A stretch of 64,000 nt of DNA from Cordia subcordata (lineage: Eukaryota; Streptophyta; Magnoliopsida; Boraginales; Cordiaceae), in NCBI GenBank assembly GCA_028554755.1, contig JAPTOF010000030.1:868001-932000 (forward strand), given 5' to 3'. The position numbers were made by a program, and so were the translations under genes. Below, one piece after another: positions 45,479-55,594 of the stretch. The notes under the pieces were generated by a model. It searched no databases. It was not told the origin of the DNA and saw only the letters and a program-made list of their open reading frames with translations. Position 1 is the first letter of the stretch. Each line of letters opens with the position of its first letter.

Positions 45479-45610
45479 CCAGCCGGCCGACCCAGCCGGT
45501 CGACCGACTAAGGCCTTAGGTGTCCGGCTAAAACACAACTTTTTAATATGCTCTCTGATCTGGCTGGTCGACCTAGCCGGTCGACCCCCTACGACCAGCC
45601 GATTGACCTG
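45479..45610 (+). repeat. Palindrome array after COP1 pol
   Basis: Copies are AGCCGGTCGACCGACT (45494-45509) and AGCCGGTCGACCCCCT (45575-45590), with flanking partial copies AGCCGGCCGACCC and GGCTGGTCGACC. This is a second array in COP1 outside the LTR, inside the stretch between pol and the PPT. Confidence 0.6.
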
Positions 45611-45817
45611 CTGAACGCGGACAGGGTTAAAAATTGGTTTTTTTTTTTCACCCCAAATTCACTACATTCTATCAAATTTTTTAAAACCCTTGCCAAAACT
45701 CTCCAAAACCCATCTCAAAATCTTCAATTTTCAACCGTTTTCTTCCTAACATTTGCTTGCCCACTTAAAAAAAACAAAGTTTTCACTGATTATTCTTGCA
45801 AAAACAACGCGAAGTCA

Positions 45818-45966
45818 TGGTGAATCCAAGGGGAAGAGGTCAATCACGTGGGAGAAAAGAAAAGCGACCAAGAACACGATCTCCACCACTACCGCCACTG
45901 CGTCCCGTGTCAAAAATCCAAGGAAAGCAATCCATTCATGAGAGAATACTTCAAGGATCACCATGA
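45818..45966 (+). pseudogene. COP1 post-pol short ORF, probable truncated remnant
   Basis: The frame starts at an ATG at about 45818 (MVNPRGRGQSRGRKEKRPR) and is rich in Arg, Ser and Pro, ending TGA at about 45966 after some 49 residues. It lies after pol and before the PPT, where copia elements of the Sirevirus type often carry an additional ORF. The rest of such an ORF is absent. I did not recognise the family. It may be a start of a lost gene or chance. Confidence 0.4.
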
Positions 45967-46466
45967 TCGCGCATCCTGATTTTCTTCTTTTTGAAAAACA
46001 TTTTTCATTCCACTTGAAAATAATTTTTAGCTTTAGTTGACTTTTACATTGTTGACTTTAGTTAACAAATTATTTCTTTACTACACTCTTAACCTTCATT
46101 TTTTTTTCTGCCTTTATATTGATTTTGATGATGCCAAAGGGGAAGAAGTATGGTGAATGATATTTACACTTTGGTGAATGGTATTTATGCTTTGGTGATA
46201 TATGCCTTGGTCAATGGTTTTGTCTATTTGCATTAGTTTAAATGGTGGATGCATAAGCTCTGTTTGGAGAAGTAAAATGGTGAATGGTATGCTTTGTTGA
46301 TATGTTTACTTGTTCTTGCCAATGAGTTTATGTTTACTTGGTTGTCTTTGCAAATGAGTTTAAATTTGATAGTCAAAACATTTTCTTAAAAATGCACTTT
46401 TTAAAGAAATGCATATATTAAGGGGGAGTACTTTTGTCTCTTATTTTAAAAATTTTTGTCATCATC
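45967..46466 (+). other. COP1 3' non-coding region
   Basis: No gene is seen. There are short imperfect repeats of TTGGTGAATGGTATTTA near 46150-46200, and a purine-rich GATGATGCCAAAGGGGAAGA at about 46126-46147, similar to the true PPT surroundings. Confidence 0.5.
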
Positions 46467-46480
46467 AAAAAGGGGGAGAT
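46467..46480 (+). other. COP1 polypurine tract
   Basis: AAAAAGGGGGAGA directly precedes the 3' LTR start TGTTAGC at 46481, the expected site of plus-strand priming. Confidence 0.9.
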
Positions 46481-47798
46481 TGTTAGCTATATATTCATTA
46501 CTGATTTTGATGATGAAAATATATATATGCATTATTTGACTAAAAAGCTTCTTGTGAAAATGAGATGATATCAATATGAAGCTTTGAAAGATATGAAGAT
46601 ATGCAAAAAGCCTTATTTGAAGGAAGAAAAGATGAGAAGGCATAAGGAGGAGAAGAGAAGCCATAAGGGGTACCGGATTTGTTTTTTTCTTCTTGCTCTT
46701 TTTGTGAAATGCCTATATATTGTGTGGACTTGGCTCAAAATCTTTTTCTTACTCATAGCAAAAATTTTCAAGTCTTGCACATTTAAAATAACATATGCAC
46801 AAATGTATTTGAATGCACACGTAGAGTTAAAATGAGTTTTTTGAGCATTTCATTTCACAACTTATGTTTACAAAATTATTCAAAATGATTTGGAGTTGTG
46901 AAATTTGCACTTTAAATGATCCTTGCAAAAATCTGGCTTTACTTCATATTCTGGAGTGGCCGGACCCCCCAGCCGGTCCACCAGCTGACCTGGTGAGCCG
47001 CCCGGCCAAAACAGAGAGGTGAAGGGAAAAGCTGGACCCCCTAGCTGGTCGACCGGCTAAGGCATCCGGCCTAGTCAGAGAAGGAGAAGGGCAAGCCGGA
47101 CAACCCAGCCAGTCGACCGACTGAACGGGTGCTGTAATAAATGCACCAGCAGTTTATTACCGTTCTGCTGAAAAAAATACTCCCTCTTCACCTACCATAA
47201 ACCCTAACCCCCAAATCTCTATAAATACTCATTCAATACACTTTCTAATTACAATATTGAAGTGTGCTAAAGTGTTTATCATCATTCAATCCATCTTTGA
47301 GCCATTCTTGCAATATATTTGAGCTTTCAAGAGCATATTCATCTTCTTCTTGAAGAAAATCTCAGATTTAATCTTTTCTTATTCTTGAGTACATACACAC
47401 TTTGAGAGCTTTAATCTTTGTAAGATTTATTCATTAAAGCTTGTAAAGTGTGGGGAAATCCTATAGAGTAAATCTCTTGGGTTCTTTGAAGTTAGGCTTC
47501 AAAGAGGTTGTAAAGAACTTGGTTTGTGCTTCACCAAGTTTTGAAGAAGCATCTTAGTAGAGATCTTTGAAGTCCTAAGGGGAGCTTCCTTGGGCGGTGG
47601 ACGTAGGCTTGGCCGAACCACCTTAAAATCGTTTGTTTCTTTTTTCCTTACACTTCTATTTTCATTCCTACTTACCTTGCTTATCTTGTGTTTGATATAT
47701 TGATTGTTAGAAGTTGAAAATTTTCTGTAAATTAAAAAAAAACAAAAATTAGTATTAATATCTTAATTCACCCCCCTCTTAAGATATTTGCACCCACA
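46481..47798 (+). repeat. COP1 3' LTR
   Basis: This 1318-bp LTR begins TGTTAGCTATATATTC and ends TTGCACCCACA. It is nearly identical to the 5' LTR. The palindromes at 46971, 47043 and 47107 keep the 72 and 64 base spacing but each has decayed differently (AGCCGGTCCACCAGCT, AGCTGGTCGACCGGCT, AGCCAGTCGACCGACT). Confidence 0.93.
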
Positions 47799-47803
47799 CG
47801 TGT

Positions 47804-48773
47804 ATAAATTGGAGTCTATTTATTACTAAACACATCAAATCCATGCTATAATCATGTCTATGTATTTATGTGTGGATGCTATGAAGTGGGTAATGCTTAT
47901 ATTCATGTCTGTGTGTATTTTTGCATGCCTAGTAGTGAACATGACTTCAATAACGAATACATGTCGGTTGTTAATTGCTTTTAATTGTGTAATCCAAGCA
48001 TAACGATGTTTGGTAGTCGAATAGGTCTCTTTATTCGCAAACACCTTAGCTTAGAACATGTATGAATATGTTAATAGGTTAAATCCCGCTATTGTGACCT
48101 TGGAATGACGAAGCACAATTTAAGGCTAAACTAGGCCGAGTCTCCTTTGGCTTTAAATCCAGCCAATAGGTTTTACGATAGGATTAGTCGACCTTAGCGA
48201 CACTAGGTCTTGGCTTTAAATCCAGCCAATGATTTAGGTACTAGGGTAGGTTCATTCTAAGTCACCTAGGAAGCTAGTTAGTCACTTTTAAGGCCCTAGG
48301 TCATAAGGACCACGCCGTAGCTCTAGGAGGTGCCGCCTAGGGACGGACCCGCACCTAGTCCTAAAGGGAAATTAAGACACTAATTTAGCAACCTAGTTTA
48401 GAACAATTACTAAAGCAAGCCATCATTCTTTAATCCCATAGCAATTGAGTATAGAATCACACATTCATAAATTGAAGTCACCCTAACACCTTTCCATTTG
48501 TTAATTCCTCTAGATTAGCTTGTCCCTCACTTTTCCCAATTCCATAGTTTAGTTTAATTCATTTTAGTTAGAGCTCCCAACCGTTCAAAAATCCAAAATC
48601 CCAAAAATAAATAGTTTAGATTTTTTATTTTTAGGCACATTCTAGAACACACACGTAGAATCCATCTCACAACATAGCCTCCGTGTGGTTCAACACCCGT
48701 TCTCGCACACACTACACTGCATCGATCCATGCACTTACAAGTCTTTAGAGCTTGCACTCAAAGACGTACACCA
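47804..48773 (+). repeat. ATH 3' LTR, second part
   Basis: This continues the LTR from the COP1 insertion point (ATAAATTGGAGTC) and ends GACGTACACCA. It carries two intact hairpins (48147-48166 and 48210-48229). It is followed by target duplication GCAAG and LN6. The total reconstructed LTR is about 1912 bp, similar to the 5' copy. Confidence 0.92.
48147..48229 (+). other. Hairpin pair in ATH 3' LTR
   Basis: Both motifs (48147-48166 and 48210-48229) read TTGGCT, loop TTAAATCC, AGCCAA and are perfect. They are the counterparts of 19624-19705. Confidence 0.6.
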
Positions 48774-48778
48774 GCAAG

Positions 48779-49627
48779 TTTTAAAACTTTTTGCTTTTGA
48801 TAGAGAATGTACATTAGTGTACCAAAGACCCGTGTACACCAATGGTCTTCAACAAGTTTCAAGAAATCCAAATGAGAGGTCCAAGCATTATAAAATTTGA
48901 AGGGCTTTGGTGAGGATTTCCAGGACTTACATGTTTACATGATGAAAGGGCAATGATCGGAGACACCGGGGCTAGCCACCAAAAGAAAGGAATGTTGGTA
49001 GTTGTGCAACCAATTTCCATTGATCAAAGCTCTATCAAGCTTGCTTGCCAAGTAGTTGTCTTCATGACTCTTATTTGTCCAAGTAAAGTGTGGCCCATGT
49101 GCATTTACTTCTTGCAACTTTGCTTTTGTCACAAAATTTTTGAAAGCACCAGCACTTTTTGAAATGGAAGATGAGTTAGATTTGTCACCACAATGCAAAA
49201 CCTCATTGAAATCACCCAAAATACAAAAATCACTTTCTTCACACCATGCACACCAAAGCTCAAGTTTGCTCCAAAATTCATTTCTTTTTTATGCATCATT
49301 GTGGCCATAGATAAAGGCAACAAAGAAAGATTTATGAATTTGATCATCAAAATTAAAGAGCAAGGCTTGATCACAAGAGTCAATCCATGTTGCTTTGATA
49401 CGTTTCTTCCAAAAAAGCCAAATCCTCCCCTTAACAAAATCATCTAAGTAACTTATAAATCCAATTTTGTGAAAACGAGCACTAATGAGTTTGATGCTAT
49501 CATCACTAACCACTTTGTTCTCCAAAAGACATAGTATGTCCAAGTGGTGTTTATTGATCAGCAACTTTGCTTCATTTTGCGTATTTGGGGAATTGAGCCC
49601 CCTAATATTCCAAGAGCAAAGATTCAT
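48779..49627 (-). pseudogene. LN6 ORF2 start: endonuclease
   Basis: The ATG at 49627 opens MNLCSWNIRGLNSP, an endonuclease with VFWVIS or GDFNEVLHCGDK, FTWTNKSHEDNYLASK, ALINGNWLHNYQHS and SDHCPFIM. A frameshift at about 49290 (around the poly-T in TTTCTTTTTTATGC) breaks it. It runs into the linker KFYNAW-like sequence and then the ATH insertion. The ORF1 stop lies about 36 bases upstream, unlike the overlapping TAATG of LN2 and LN10. Confidence 0.85.
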
Positions 49628-49659
49628 TGGGAAGGTAAAGGAGGAGTACTAGGCTCAAT

Positions 49660-51618
49660 TTATGGTTGCTATTAGCATTCCAAGAGCCCTCTTTATCCAA
49701 TTCTTTGTTCCTTCTATGCTATCCATTTTGCTTTTGGGTATCATCTTCAGTTTCACCCACATGACCAAGGATCTCAAAGTGATTTAAATGCATCATTTTA
49801 GAGCTTGAGGTGTTAAGAGGTACCTTTGCAATGGGATGTCTTGGGGAAGTATCCTTAGCCTTTAAAGAGGTACCCTCACCATGGGATTCATTGAGTGGAT
49901 TGCTTGTCTTCAATGGAGCTTGCTTCTTGCTCACGGCTTGCCACTCTAATGAGCTTTTGTGGGCTGCTTTGTAAATTGCCTTTGAGGTTGGGTTTTAGGC
50001 TTAAGTGGGCAATTATTATCCACATTACCAACCATCTTACAATATGAGCACTTTGTTGGCTTCTAAGCATATTCAACCATAACCTTTGCCCTTGAGCCAT
50101 TTCTAAGTTTCGAATAAACCACATCCAGAAGATTTTCTTCCAAGTCAACTTCAATACAAACTCTAGTAAACTCTAAATTTCTTCTTGAATCGGTAAGAGC
50201 ATCCATTTGAATTGGCTTTCCAATGAAGGAGGCAATATAGCCAAGTCCTCTTTTAAAATATAGGCTCATTGAAACTTCCCAAAGTTTAACCCAAATAAGG
50301 ACTTTTTTGCAAGACAAGTTCACAAACTCAAGATTAGGATCCCATTTCCTTAACAAAAGTGGCCTATGGTTGACATGCCATAGTTGTTGTAGAATCTTTT
50401 GGCAAAACTCTTCTTTTTCAAATTTGAAAATGAAGAGACCCTTTCCTTTAGTATGAATATGAACCTTGCCAAATTTCTTCCAAGCGAAATCCACCATGTT
50501 TTTGATAAGGAAGAAAGGTGGGGGAGCACCTACAAATTGCCCAATAAGACAATGATTCCAAAATTTGTTCCCATCTTCATACAAGTCCTCCGGGGGGTCA
50601 ACAACCTCTCTATTTCCATTAACAAAGTTGAAATCATGCTCCTTATCAAATTTAAGATTTGTATCCATATGTTCAGCAAACACACCACCCTAATTGGGCG
50701 AAGGATCATTAGGACTAGGCTCATATCTTAACCTAAGCGGCTTTTTCCAAGCATTATAGTGGCTGGTCGTTTGAGTTTGATGTTGTCTTGCATTCTCTTG
50801 AGCTTTAGAGTGAACATTAATTAAAGACTAATTTGCAATTCCAACATTTATCTTCCTTGCTTCATCACTAAAGTGACTTGAAATAGAGTTGCCTTGAAAG
50901 AGCTCTTTGTCTTTAGAGAGAGGCTTTACCCGAAGCTTATCAAAATGAGGTGCTCTCTAATTTTCATCACTTGATTGCATGGCATTGTTGACATAGGTTG
51001 CGTCCACATCATCTTTAGTAAGTAGCTGATTTGGCAAAGTTTGAACTGTTGGAGTACTTGCAAGTGGAGGGAAATCCTCTTGATAATCATGTGGGCTATC
51101 AAGTAAATTATTCGAATCTGATTGCATGATGACTTGGCCCTTTTGTGTTGTCAAAATATGCTTGGTTGGTCCTGAAAAGCTACTTACAAGTTTAGGTGGG
51201 AGGTGCTTAAACTTGAGGTTAAAAGCATTAGCAAGCTTTTGTCCATTGGGTAAAAACCTTTCTTTTTCATTACCAGCACCTTCGGCTGAAGCATCATGAG
51301 CAAGACTAGAAGCATTGTTGCCTTGTTTTTCATGCCTATTTGGATTACTAGGGCCCGAACAAGAAGAGCTATGGCAAGGAAAATGGAAGAGAAGCTTAGA
51401 AAGCACCATTTTCGAAGGCTTTGTATAAGGGCCAATATCCATTCTTGATGTTAGAGAAGGAGAAGAGCGAGCTCGAGAATGGCTAGTAAGACTTCGGACC
51501 AAGTCAACTTTGGATTTGCTTTGCTTATCAGCATGCTCTTTGTAAGAAGTACCCGCTTCAAGAGCTCATAAACTTCTTTGAGAACCAAACTTGAGGTTGA
51601 GTGAGCATCTCCACTAGC
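49660..51618 (-). pseudogene. LN6 ORF1 (DUF4283-like, changed knuckle)
   Basis: Minus-strand blocks are the Ser/Pro-rich N-terminal part (50957-51502), the DUF4283-like region (50063-50683, NHCLIGQFVGAPPPFFLIK, then KVLIWVKLWEVSMSLYFKRG), and the tail (49719-50060). The knuckle at about 50010-50055 reads CSYCKMVGNVDNNC, so the zinc-binding His is replaced by Asn. Stops occur at about 50065 and 50690, and a shift between 50690 and 50957. The 5' end is interrupted at 51618 by LN13. Confidence 0.83.
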
Positions 51619-54523
51619 TATTGCCCTCTCATCATGCAAACATGTAAGTCTTGGAAATCCTCTCCAAAACCCTTCAAATTTTACAATGTGTGGACCACTC
51701 ATTTGGATATCTTAAAACTTGTTGAAGCCCATTGGTGTACACGGGTCTTTGGTACACCAATGTACATACTCTACCAAAAACAAAAAGTGTTAAAATATGC
51801 CCTCAAATCTTTTGACAAAGAGCATTTTCCTGCCATCCCTTTTGCCATCAAAAATCTTAGGGAGGAACTTGAAAATGTTCAATTCCTTTTACTTAATGGT
51901 GAGCTAAATAGCTCTCTCATTGATAAGGAGAAAAGTATCTTGAGCAAATTGGAGGAACTCGAAGCATTGAATAAAGCCATGCTTTATCAAAAATCAAGAC
52001 TCAATTGGATCAAAGAAGGAGATTCAAATTCAAATTTTTTCCACAATGTTGTCAAAGGCAGGAAGCTCAAAAATACTATCCATGCTATCAAGAATGAGAA
52101 TGGTCATATTCTCCTTGAAGATGAGGAAGTGAAAGATGAATTTATTGGCTACTTCAAGAAGCTTCTCGGTGCTGAATCCTGCACAACCACTAATGTTGAT
52201 CTTTTGAAGAATATTATTGACAAGCACTGCCAGCACCATTGCTCCTATCACAAATGATGAAATCAAGGAAGCACTCTTTTCACTCAACCCAAACAAAAGC
52301 CTGGGTCCGGATGGTTTTACATCACATTTTTACAAGTTTGCTTGGGTGATTGTGGGGAAGGATGTCTTAAATGCAATCAAGTCTTTTTTTGAGTCAAGCA
52401 AGCTCCTCAAAGAGGTAAATGCCACTATTATTACTCTTGTGCCTAAAACTCCTAATCCTTCAATGGTCAAGGACTATAGGCCGATTTCTTGTTGCAATAC
52501 CATTTACAAGTGCATTTCCAAGATCATTGCTAATAGGATTAAGGGTTGTTTGTCTTACATCATTTCATGGAACCAATCAGCCTTCATTAAAGGTAGACTT
52601 ATTCATGAAAATATCCTTATGGCACATGACATCATGAGAGGCTATCAAAGGAGACATATTTCTACTAGATGTGCATTCAAAGTTGATATTATGAAAGCTT
52701 TTGACTCTTTGAATTGGAGATTCATTGAATGCACACTTCTTGCTTTTGGCTTTCCCAAAAAATTTGTGGATTGGATCATGGCATGTATTAAAACTCCTAG
52801 CTTCACCATTGCCCTTAATGGAGGTTTGGAAGGTTATTTCTTTGGAGCAAATGGCATTAGACAAGGAGATCCTCTTTCTCCCTATCTCTTTGTCCTTTGT
52901 ATGGAGGTGCTTACATGTATGCTTAACAACTTGGCAAACAACACAAGATTCCAGTTTCATCCAAAATGTGGAAGCACAAAGCTTAATCACCTTTGTTTTG
53001 TGGATGATCTTCTTATCTTTTGTAAAGGGGACATGAATTCAATTGATTGCATCATGGACACATTGAAGACTTTTTCCACTTACTCAGGGCTGATTATTAA
53101 CAAAACTAAGAGTGTTATCTTTCTTGGTGGGGCTTCAAATGAGGAGAAAAGAACTATCATAGATAAAATTGGGTTTCAAGAAGGGGAGCTCCCAATCCTT
53201 TATTTGGGCATACCACTTGTTTCTAGAAAGCTTAGAAAGAATGATTGCTGTCATCTCTTGGAAAAAATAAATTTTAAACTTGACTCATGGTGTAACAATT
53301 GGCTCTCTTTTGCGGGAAGACTTGTGCTCATTAAATCTGTTCTTACTCAGATTTGTGCTTATTGGGCAAATGCATTCCTTTTTCCTAAAGGAATTTTGGC
53401 TGCAATTGAGTCAAAATTTAAGGCTTTTTTTGTGGAGAGGGACTGGTGCTAAAGTAGCATGGAAGGATACTTGTCTTCCATTGAAGGAGGGGGGTCTTGG
53501 TATTCGAAGAATTGAGGAGGTTAACTTAACATACATGCTGAAAATGTTTTGGAGGATGTATGCAACAAAAGAAACACTTTGGAGTCAATGGGTTCAAGCA
53601 AACTACATCAAAGACTCTTCTATTTGGATGCTACAAACACCTAAGGATGCAAGTTGGGTCTTTAAATCACTTCTTGGTTGCCATGTTATTGCAAAAAGAT
53701 TTATCCAACACAAAGTTGGCAATGGAGCAAACACTTTCTTTTGGACTAATAATTGGCACAAGGATGGTTCTCTCTTAGAGCATTGGACCAATGCTATTCC
53801 ACATCCCCCACTTCATGCAAAGGTATGTGAGATTTTCATTGAAAGTACTTGGAATTGGTCATTTCACCTCTCCCGAGTTGAAGTTCCAGATTTTTGTCTT
53901 AATGAAGGCACAATGGATAAAATTTCATGGAATCTTTCCCCTTGTGGAGACTTCACTTTCAGCCACACTTGGGAAAGTATTAGAAGAAAAGGCACTCATT
54001 TTGAAGGATATAATCTCATTTGGCAGAAATAGCATAATCCAAAACATAGCTTCATTGTTTGGCTTGCTTTTCATGATCGCCTTAGCACAAAATTTAGAAT
54101 ATTGCATTGAGGGCTTAATATCAATCCAACGTGTATTTTTTGTTACATGGGTTGTGAGACTAGGGAGCACCTCTTCTTTGAATGTTGTTTCACTAGGAGG
54201 ATATGGAGAAAGGGTTTGCAACTCACTCTTATTTCAGAAAATCTGATTTGTTGGCATGAAATTATTGAATACATCACTCCCTTTGTCCTTGAGAAGCATT
54301 TGAAGGCCACAATTCTCAAGCATCTTTTTGGGGCAGCCATTTACAACATTTGCATTGAAAGGAATCAGTGCATTTACAAAAATCAAGCTAGAACGGAGGA
54401 GTTTATTTTTGACACTATTTTCAATGATGTTAGAGTTAAAATTTCAAATGGATGAAAATTTCAGTCTTCCCATTTGAACAAAGTTTTATGTAATTTGTGG
54501 AGATTAGAAGATATTATTGTATA
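51619..54523 (+). pseudogene. LN13 ORF2 (RT and zf-RVT)
   Basis: The frame starts at CPLIMQTCKSW and KPFKFYNVWTTHLD (end of endonuclease and linker). RT (52217-53452) includes NKSLGPDGFTSHFYK, SWNQSAFIKGRLIHENIL, KVDIMKAFDSLNW, RQGDPLSPYLF and FVDD, in which the Ala of FADD is changed but both Asp are kept. Breaks: a deletion near 52230 (IDKHCQHHCSY), a frameshift at about 53430 in a T run, a TAG near 54031, a TGA replacing Trp at 54108-54110, and a TGA replacing Arg at 54453-54455. The C-terminal module reads CIFCYMGCETREHLFF. It is inactive. Confidence 0.87.
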
Positions 54524-54601
54524 GGTCCTTGACTCTCTCCACATCTTTGTACATGTAATTTTGATTTGAAATCTAACTATCTTTCTTGCCCCGCAAAAAA
54601 A
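51619..54601 (+). mobile_element. LN13: 5'-truncated LINE in LN6 ORF1
   Basis: This forward LINE begins at the end of the endonuclease (CATTGCCCTCTC-like, 51619) and ends TTTCTTGCCCCGCAAAAAAA at 54601. LN16 has the same 3' end. The LN6 flanks do not show a clear target duplication; compared with LN2 ORF1 some target bases are missing. Confidence 0.87.
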
Positions 54602-55385
54602 GAGGCCGAATCAACCTTATTTTGAGCTGAAGATAAACCAGTTTTTGCATTTGAAATACAATCCATGGCTTGCTTTTTTGCAATTAATCTAGCAATAGAT
54701 CTAGTCGAAGAAGAAACCTTTTTCTTTTTTCCCATGGATGCAAGTATGAAGGAGCTAAGGGACGGGTTTGGAAAAGTGTTAGGGTTTCAAAAAGGGAGGG
54801 TTTGTGAAGATGGAAAGATGGAAGAGGTGATGATTTGGTGGTGGTGGAAGGTGGTGATTTAGGTTGAGTTAGAGAGAAGGTAGAGAGAATTCATGGTAGA
54901 GAGAGAAAGGGTTCCTTGGTCGTAGGAGTTTGAGCTAGAGGAATTATGGGTAGAAGAAAAAGGTGAGCTTTTTCTTATCAAACTTTACACAAGCTCACAT
55001 TTGGCTTTATCATAGTTGTTCTCAAGAAGCTTCGTGGATGAACCCGGAAAAGAGGAAGAAGGAGAAAAAGATGAACCAGAATCTTCTTTAGGAGTTTCAG
55101 AAAGAAGATCATGCTCCTTATTTTCCATGGAGACAGATTTGTTAATCATATTACAAGCATTTTTAAGCTCCAACTATGACTCCATGGAGTAATCTTCTTT
55201 ATCTTCATAGTATCTTGAAGCTAACCGTGCACTTTTCATAGTTTTTGTAGCACAAGATCTTGCCCATTAGTGATGGAAAGTGTGGTGGTGAAAGACGGAA
55301 GTAAGTGGTCAAAGGAGAAGATTTTAGAGAGAAGTTAGAGCATTCATAAGCTAAAGAGAAAGCATTACAAGAATACCATAAAACT
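54602..55385 (-). pseudogene. LN6 ORF1 start and 5' region
   Basis: A minus-strand frame from an ATG at about 54737 begins MGKKKKVSSSTRSIARL and continues through AKTGLSSAQNKVDSAS up to the LN13 border. It is probably the N-terminal end of LN6 ORF1. Upstream is 5' non-coding sequence with CT-rich stretches (54850-54960), then a second minus-strand frame (54985-55173, SETPKEDSGSSFSPSSS) that I cannot assign, with a premature stop just upstream. The right border at 55385 is a guess set by the start of a different ORF1 fragment. Confidence 0.55.
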
Positions 55386-55518
55386 CAAGGTTTCTTCTTG
55401 ATTCGGTTAGAGCATCAATTTGAAGTGGCCTTCCTATGAAAGAAGCAATGCAGCTAAAACCCCTTTTTGACCAAAGGCTAAGTGGAACTTCTTTGAGCTG
55501 CACCCAAATTGGAACTTT
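55386..55518 (-). pseudogene. LN14: LINE ORF1 fragment
   Basis: The minus-strand translation reads NKVPIWVQLKEVPLSLWSKRG, then FIGRPLQIDALTESRR, equivalent to the middle of the DUF4283-like region of LN10. There is no other sequence of this copy in the window. It is cut on both sides. Confidence 0.75.
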
Positions 55519-55594
55519 GTTTTTCTTTTTTTGTTTTTGATGATTAAGTAAGAGTATATAAATTGCAAAAAGTATAATATATCTTTATACCCCC
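55519..55594 (-). mobile_element. LN15: short LINE 3' end remnant
   Basis: A T run (55519-55536) is followed by TGATGATTAAGTAAGAG, the same style of LINE 3' end as LN11 and LN12 (TTAAGTAAG). Its length is about 75 bases. It is bounded by COP2 at 55595. Confidence 0.55.

Larger units (their letters stand above)
30483..47798 (+). mobile_element. COP1: Ty1/copia element in the ATH 3' LTR
   Basis: LTRs of about 1.3 kb (30483-31801 and 46481-47798) flank gag, protease, integrase, RT and RNase H, which is copia order. Target duplication is CATGT (30478-30482) against CGTGT (47799-47803), with one change. PBS and PPT are present. The long LTRs, a gag with two zinc knuckles and a coiled-coil stretch, and a non-coding/post-pol region before the PPT suggest a Sirevirus-like lineage, which is an inference. 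In the first 145 bases the two LTRs differ at three positions by my count, so the insertion is fairly recent. LN10 (with LN11 and LN12 inside) interrupts gag. Confidence 0.93.
18360..48773 (+). mobile_element. ATH: Athila-type Ty3/gypsy element, full but nested
   Basis: This LTR retrotransposon has a TGATGTG...GTACACCA LTR at each end and 5-bp target duplication GCAAG (18355-18359 and 48774-48778). Internal order is PBS, gag, protease, RT, RNase H, integrase, long 3' non-coding region, PPT. This is gypsy order. The integrase end ([12 protein letters not shown], then GEKRKL) and the tRNA-Asp-like PBS fit the Athila/Tat branch. Four insertions disrupt it: LN9, the solo LTR, COP1 (carrying LN10-LN12), plus point damage in gag and pol. 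No env-like ORF was recognised. Confidence 0.93.
14761..55385 (-). mobile_element. LN6: old LINE split into pieces over 40 kb
   Basis: Reverse LINE sequence appears as consecutive collinear pieces: 14761-15117 (RT palm), 17404-18359 (RT start and linker), 48779-51618 (endonuclease and ORF1), and 54602 to about 55385 (ORF1 start and 5' region). The breaks are insertions of LN7, of the complete ATH element (target duplication GCAAG at 18355-18359 and 48774-48778), and of LN13. The 3' end, including RT C-terminus, zf-RVT and tail, is missing at the LN5 side. This is the oldest recognisable layer of the central nest. Confidence 0.85.

Noticed and set aside
54665..54862. Plus-strand frame starting MACFFAINLAI.
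   Set aside because: It lies opposite the start of LN6 ORF1 and has no similarity to known proteins that I recognise.
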